A stretch of DNA of 39,451 bases from Clostridia bacterium (GTDB lineage: Bacteria > Bacillota_A > Clostridia > Oscillospirales > Acutalibacteraceae), in NCBI GenBank assembly GCA_009930155.1, contig RZYX01000009.1:1-39451 (forward strand), given 5' to 3'. Positions 37,241 to 39,451 of the stretch are shown piece after piece. Under the pieces are notes generated by a model. The model saw only the letters and a list, made by a program, of their open reading frames with translations. It was not told where the DNA came from and did not search any database. The position numbers were made by a program, and so were the translations under genes. Position 1 is the stretch's first letter. Every line of letters begins with the position of its first letter.

Positions 37241-37294
37241 GTAATCTCCTTTTGATTTTTGAATTTGGGTTGGTTTCAAAAATTCGGAGATTAC
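37241..37294 (-). promoter_or_regulatory. Hairpin covering the regulator's ribosome binding site
   Basis: GTAATCTCC / GGAGATTAC (37286-37294 with 37241-37249) form the outer 9-bp stem, and ATTTTTGAA / TTCAAAAAT (37255-37263 with 37275-37283) an inner 9-bp stem. On the minus-strand transcript the AGGAG site of the regulator gene is inside the outer stem, 10 nt before its ATG, so folding would block translation. Confidence 0.65.
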
Positions 37295-37299
37295 GGATA

Positions 37300-37317
37300 C
37301 TTTGCTATATAGCAAAG
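37300..37317. promoter_or_regulatory. 18-bp perfect palindrome, possible operator
   Basis: CTTTGCTATATAGCAAAG is fully self-complementary. It is just upstream of the regulator's leader hairpin and overlaps a TATATA that could be a minus-ten, the typical place for a repressor site. A smaller hairpin (CTTTCCCG / CGGGAAGAG, 37348-37371) lies further upstream. Confidence 0.5.
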
Positions 37318-37397
37318 CCAGGAATAAAGCATAGAAGCCCCTTTCCCGCATAAGTCGGGAAGAGACTCCTAACACTGTACAAAGCTTTTATACGCGC

Positions 37398-37467
37398 AAA
37401 AAAGCACCGTAGAAATCGAATGGACATAGGGATAACCTAAAGTCTCATTCGGCTTCGTACGGTGCTT
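37398..37467 (-). terminator. Long structured terminator of the cargo operon
   Basis: On the minus strand four nested stems fold into one 66-nt hairpin: AAGCACCGTA/TACGGTGCTT (37458-37467 with 37402-37411), CGAATG/CATTCG, GAC/GTC and TAGG/CCTA. A run of six T follows (37403-37398). It lies 67 nt past the stop of the zinc-ribbon gene. The size and regular internal loops are more than a simple terminator needs. Confidence 0.65.
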
Positions 37468-37533
37468 GGTAGTTTTTCAGCCCTTTCGGGTCCTGCTCCG
37501 CTTACGCGATTAAAAGTCGATTATATTCTGTTG

Positions 37534-37743
37534 TTATCTAAAGCTTTTCTTCTTTGCCGACGGGGGTCTCTCGCTATGTCGGCGTACCTTGATGGTTCGG
37601 AAAAGCGCGGTGTCAATAATATCGTTGAACTTGCATTTTTGGCACTTGACCCGCGTGATATGATGGTCTCTGCCATAAACCTCCAGAACCCGAAAGCCGC
37701 ATTGCGGACACTTCACATCCCGGCGTTCCAGTGTTTCCGCCAC
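37534..37743 (-). CDS. Small zinc-ribbon protein (Com-like)
   Basis: A 69-residue protein with two CxxC knuckles (C12, C15 and C34, C37) that should bind one zinc, followed by a basic tail (KVRRHSERPPSAKKKSFR). The layout resembles Com-type translational regulators of mobile elements and other small mobile-element zinc ribbons; the function is unknown. The start is GTG at 37741-37743, only 4 nt after the stop of the RCC1 gene and without a good ribosome site of its own, so translational coupling is likely. Confidence 0.7.
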   Translation of the reverse strand: MAETLERRDVKCPQCGFRVLEVYGRDHHITRVKCQKCKFNDIIDTALFRTIKVRRHSERPPSAKKKSFR

Positions 37744-37747
37744 CTGT

Positions 37748-38986
37748 TTACTCGTTCAATCCCATTATCCTCATTAAATCTGCTTCAGAGCAGGGGCAAA
37801 AGCCATCAACGAACATCTTACCATCGCTTGTGACACCAATCACTGCATCAAAAACGGACTTAATCTTTGTTACTGCAGGCCACGACGCTACTTTTGTTTG
37901 TTCATAATCTTCGAGTGTGGTGGAGGCTTTTTTCTCCGCTTTATTGTCACCACCTACGTAGTCAAGTCTTATCGTCATAGCAGCATATTTTGAACCTTTA
38001 CGTCTTTGGGAGAGCGGAGTAACCGTTGCAACTGTAGCTTTCACATTTTTCAAAAGCTTTGCAAGTCCTTTCGCTCTACCAAAGTACAAATTGCCGATTT
38101 TTTCACCGCGCATGTTTAGCACCTCAAAGGTGACTTCACCATCTTTGGACACTTTCTTTAATGTCAGTTCATCGCCGGCAGAAATATGCTCAATACGCTC
38201 GTTCATTTTTTCCCAACCGGTAACATACTTATCGAGGCTGAGATCCAACACAAACGGGAAATCTGTCGCAGATAACGGCGATTCCTCCTGAACATTAGGA
38301 GCCTGCGCCTCTTGTTCCAGTTTTCCCTTGATAATTACATGACCATTATCAAGCAGAATTGCAGTATGATAGCGTCCGCAAGACACAGCTACTGCCCGTC
38401 CGGGAATGTCAGATACATCGCATTGCCCGTTTGCATTGCTACCGCAAGCAAAAAGAGTACCGTCCTTTTTCAAACCAACTGTATGCCAGTTACCGCAGGA
38501 GATCTGTTTGACGTTTGACCATGCGAATATATTGCACTCACCAAATTTGTTTTCACCATCAGCAGCAACTCTGCCGTCAGGCATGATTTCAACTCTGTGC
38601 TCAATTCCATCAGCGGCGGTGGCGGACATAAACCTTTCAACTTCAGCTTTATACGCTTGTTTGCGATAGCTTTCTCCGTCCTTCTTATTGCCTTCTTCAC
38701 CATTAGCAAACCATACAGAATCCGGTCTTTCTCCACCTTCATATTCCGCAACATAATGGAACAGGACAGAGGGATATGATCTGCTCAGTGCTTCCATTTT
38801 TCCTTCATTCCATGGAGTAGGAGACCATTTTGTTGTTAAGCTGATCTCCTTCGACCAGTCACTGCAATCTGTTCCGTCCATGCTTGCCGGCCAATCAATT
38901 TGGTCATTTGAGAAAGCTTTGGATATTTCTTGCCATTCGCTATTAGTTGCGCCAGCCGTAATTTTGTTATAACAGTAGTTAGCCAT
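37748..38986 (-). CDS. Api92-like / RCC1-repeat / HIRAN-like multidomain protein
   Basis: 412 residues from ATG at 38984-38986 (GGAG 9 nt upstream). Residues 1-95 resemble the ferredoxin-like Api92/DUF1281 domain of plasmid and phage proteins (MANYCYNKI..., TKWSPTPWNEGKMEALSRSYP). Residues 130-220 carry about two RCC1-type repeats (ISCGNWHTVGLKKDGTLFACG, then VSCGRYHTAILLDNG). Residues 266-345 look HIRAN-like (AGDELTLKKV...GEKIGNLYFGRAKGLAKLL). A last RCC1-like turn lies at 373-395. There is no signal peptide or membrane segment. RCC1 blades are protein-interaction modules and HIRAN domains bind DNA ends, so a nucleic-acid role is possible but unproven. It is coupled to the zinc-ribbon gene. 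Confidence 0.7.
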   Translation of the reverse strand: MANYCYNKITAGATNSEWQEISKAFSNDQIDWPASMDGTDCSDWSKEISLTTKWSPTPWNEGKMEALSRSYPSVLFHYVAEYEGGERPDSVWFANGEEGNKKDGESYRKQAYKAEVERFMSATAADGIEHRVEIMPDGRVAADGENKFGECNIFAWSNVKQISCGNWHTVGLKKDGTLFACGSNANGQCDVSDIPGRAVAVSCGRYHTAILLDNGHVIIKGKLEQEAQAPNVQEESPLSATDFPFVLDLSLDKYVTGWEKMNERIEHISAGDELTLKKVSKDGEVTFEVLNMRGEKIGNLYFGRAKGLAKLLKNVKATVATVTPLSQRRKGSKYAAMTIRLDYVGGDNKAEKKASTTLEDYEQTKVASWPAVTKIKSVFDAVIGVTSDGKMFVDGFCPCSEADLMRIMGLNE

Positions 38987-38999
38987 TTACCATCTCTCC

Positions 39000-39281
39000 T
39001 CACTTTGAATAATGTTCGTCAAGATAGGCCTGACATTTCTTTGCTTTTTTGTTTTCCATAATCTCTCTGATCCAGCCGATGTTGTGAGCATCGATAGCCC
39101 TATACATATCAAGTATCGCCAGTCTCTCTACTGCGTCCTCATTACCAATCAGTTCGGCGTTTCTCTTTAGTTTGTAAGTTATACTTGAGTGTCTAAGGCT
39201 ATGAAATACTATTTTAGGCAAATCATTATCTTTAATAAGTTTTCCTAATGCACGGTTGATAATTTGCCCCTCAATACCCTG
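39000..39281 (-). pseudogene. Integrase C-terminal fragment fused to unrelated tail
   Basis: Read from the right, the frame gives GIEGQIINRALGKLIKDNDLPKIVFHSLRHSSITYKLK, the part of a phage-type tyrosine recombinase that includes the H-x-x-R box. It then switches at about 39166 to a tail (RNAELIGNEDAVERLAILDMYRAI...) that lacks the expected GHxxxxxTxxxY segment. It is a remnant left by deletion, without nucleophile tyrosine. The stop is 13 nt before the RCC1 gene start. The 39000-39221 part has a TTG start candidate and could still be translated. Confidence 0.65.
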
Positions 39282-39333
39282 CGAAAGATGGCATTTCCAT
39301 TGGTTGGGTTGTTGTTTGTATTGTATTTGTCAT
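39271..39333 (-). pseudogene. Beheaded gene start (20 codons)
   Basis: ATG at 39331-39333 follows a strong GGAGG, and the frame reads MTNTIQTTTQPMEMPSFAGY then stops. It overlaps the integrase fragment in another frame. The good ribosome site with an abrupt stop suggests the 5' end of a gene whose body was deleted at the same event that truncated the integrase. I do not recognise the gene. Confidence 0.45.
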
Positions 39334-39352
39334 AATAAATTCCTCCATTATT

Positions 39353-39451
39353 TTAATAGCCATACTCATAACGATGGGCTGCTAAAATTTTATCTGTAAA
39401 TATCTCTACATTTCGTCCATTGAATTCATCAATGCTAAATAATTGTTTAAT
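39353..39451 (-). CDS. Unknown protein, C-terminal 32 residues only
   Basis: The window edge cuts this gene; only KQLFSIDEFNGRNVEIFTDKILAAHRYEYGY-like C-terminal sequence (reading from 39451) and the TAA at 39353-39355 are visible. The next gene start (39333) follows closely with GGAGG, so they were probably in one operon. No family can be assigned from so little. Confidence 0.5.
   Translation of the reverse strand: MKQLFSIDEFNGRNVEIFTDKILAAHRYEYGY

Larger units (their letters stand above)
34839..39451. mobile_element. Integrated element at tRNA-Ser, left part
   Basis: The region combines a tRNA-Ser end, a tyrosine integrase pointing toward the tRNA, an excisionase, an accessory regulator, unusual cargo and broken integrase pieces. 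Its GC content is clearly above that of the flanking housekeeping genes up to about 38 kb. There are no conjugation, relaxase, capsid or plasmid-replication genes in the visible part, so I cannot say whether it is an ICE, a prophage or a satellite. The right end is outside the window. Confidence 0.75.

Noticed and set aside
37427..37436. TAGGGATAAC, resembling half of an I-SceI homing site
   Set aside because: Only the first ten bases match, and they are explained as loop and inner stem of the long hairpin. No homing endonuclease gene is nearby.
34152..39451. CRISPR array or recognisable restriction/abortive-infection genes in the accessory region
   Set aside because: No regular spacer-repeat array is present and no known defence gene is recognisable; the only repeats are the 10-mer pairs and tRNA halves.

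Overview
The window reads as a chromosome segment of a low-GC Gram-positive anaerobe of the class Clostridia. An Oscillospiraceae/Ruminococcaceae-like gut lineage is my best guess, but it rests on gene content and style, not on a phylogeny. Supporting signs are a T-box leader on pheST, IreB, a primary sigma factor in a dgt-dnaG-rpoD cluster, an NdoA-type MazF downstream of acpS, frequent TTG/GTG starts behind strong GGAGG sites, and AT-rich intergenic DNA.

Positions 1-10386 (minus strand) hold the transcription/translation core rpoB-rpoC-rpsL-rpsG-fusA (fusA cut by the window edge), behind a perfect TTGACA-17-TATAAT promoter; rplKAJL is not upstream. Divergent ndk follows, then a small membrane protein, the rpoD-dnaG-dgt cluster, trhP/U32-mltG, and a tmk-DUF2156-GNAT-DJ-1-MTHFS run, all minus strand. 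A tandem two-domain ThyX diverges from tmk, so dTMP synthesis and dTMP phosphorylation share one intergenic region. Next come copA-copZ and acpS-nnr-lipoprotein-mazF (minus), then pheS-pheT under a Phe T-box, ireB and a small unknown gene (plus).

From about 34.37 kb the window enters accessory DNA. A good promoter leads into a truncated tRNA-Ser 5' half, then a second truncated 5' half, then an intact tRNA-Ser(CGA). Each copy is followed by a hairpin and a pair of 10-bp repeats. Downstream, with visibly higher GC, is an integrated element: tyrosine integrase, excisionase, a sigma-region-4-like regulator with a hairpin over its ribosome binding site, a zinc-ribbon protein, an unusual Api92-like/RCC1/HIRAN-like protein, and broken integrase debris. 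The element runs off the right edge, so its far attachment site is not visible.

The most novel-looking part is the tandem tRNA-Ser half-gene array with its paired repeats (34.37-35.04 kb). The tandem ThyX with complementary motif loss and the RCC1/HIRAN-like mobile-element protein come next. The rest is ordinary housekeeping content.
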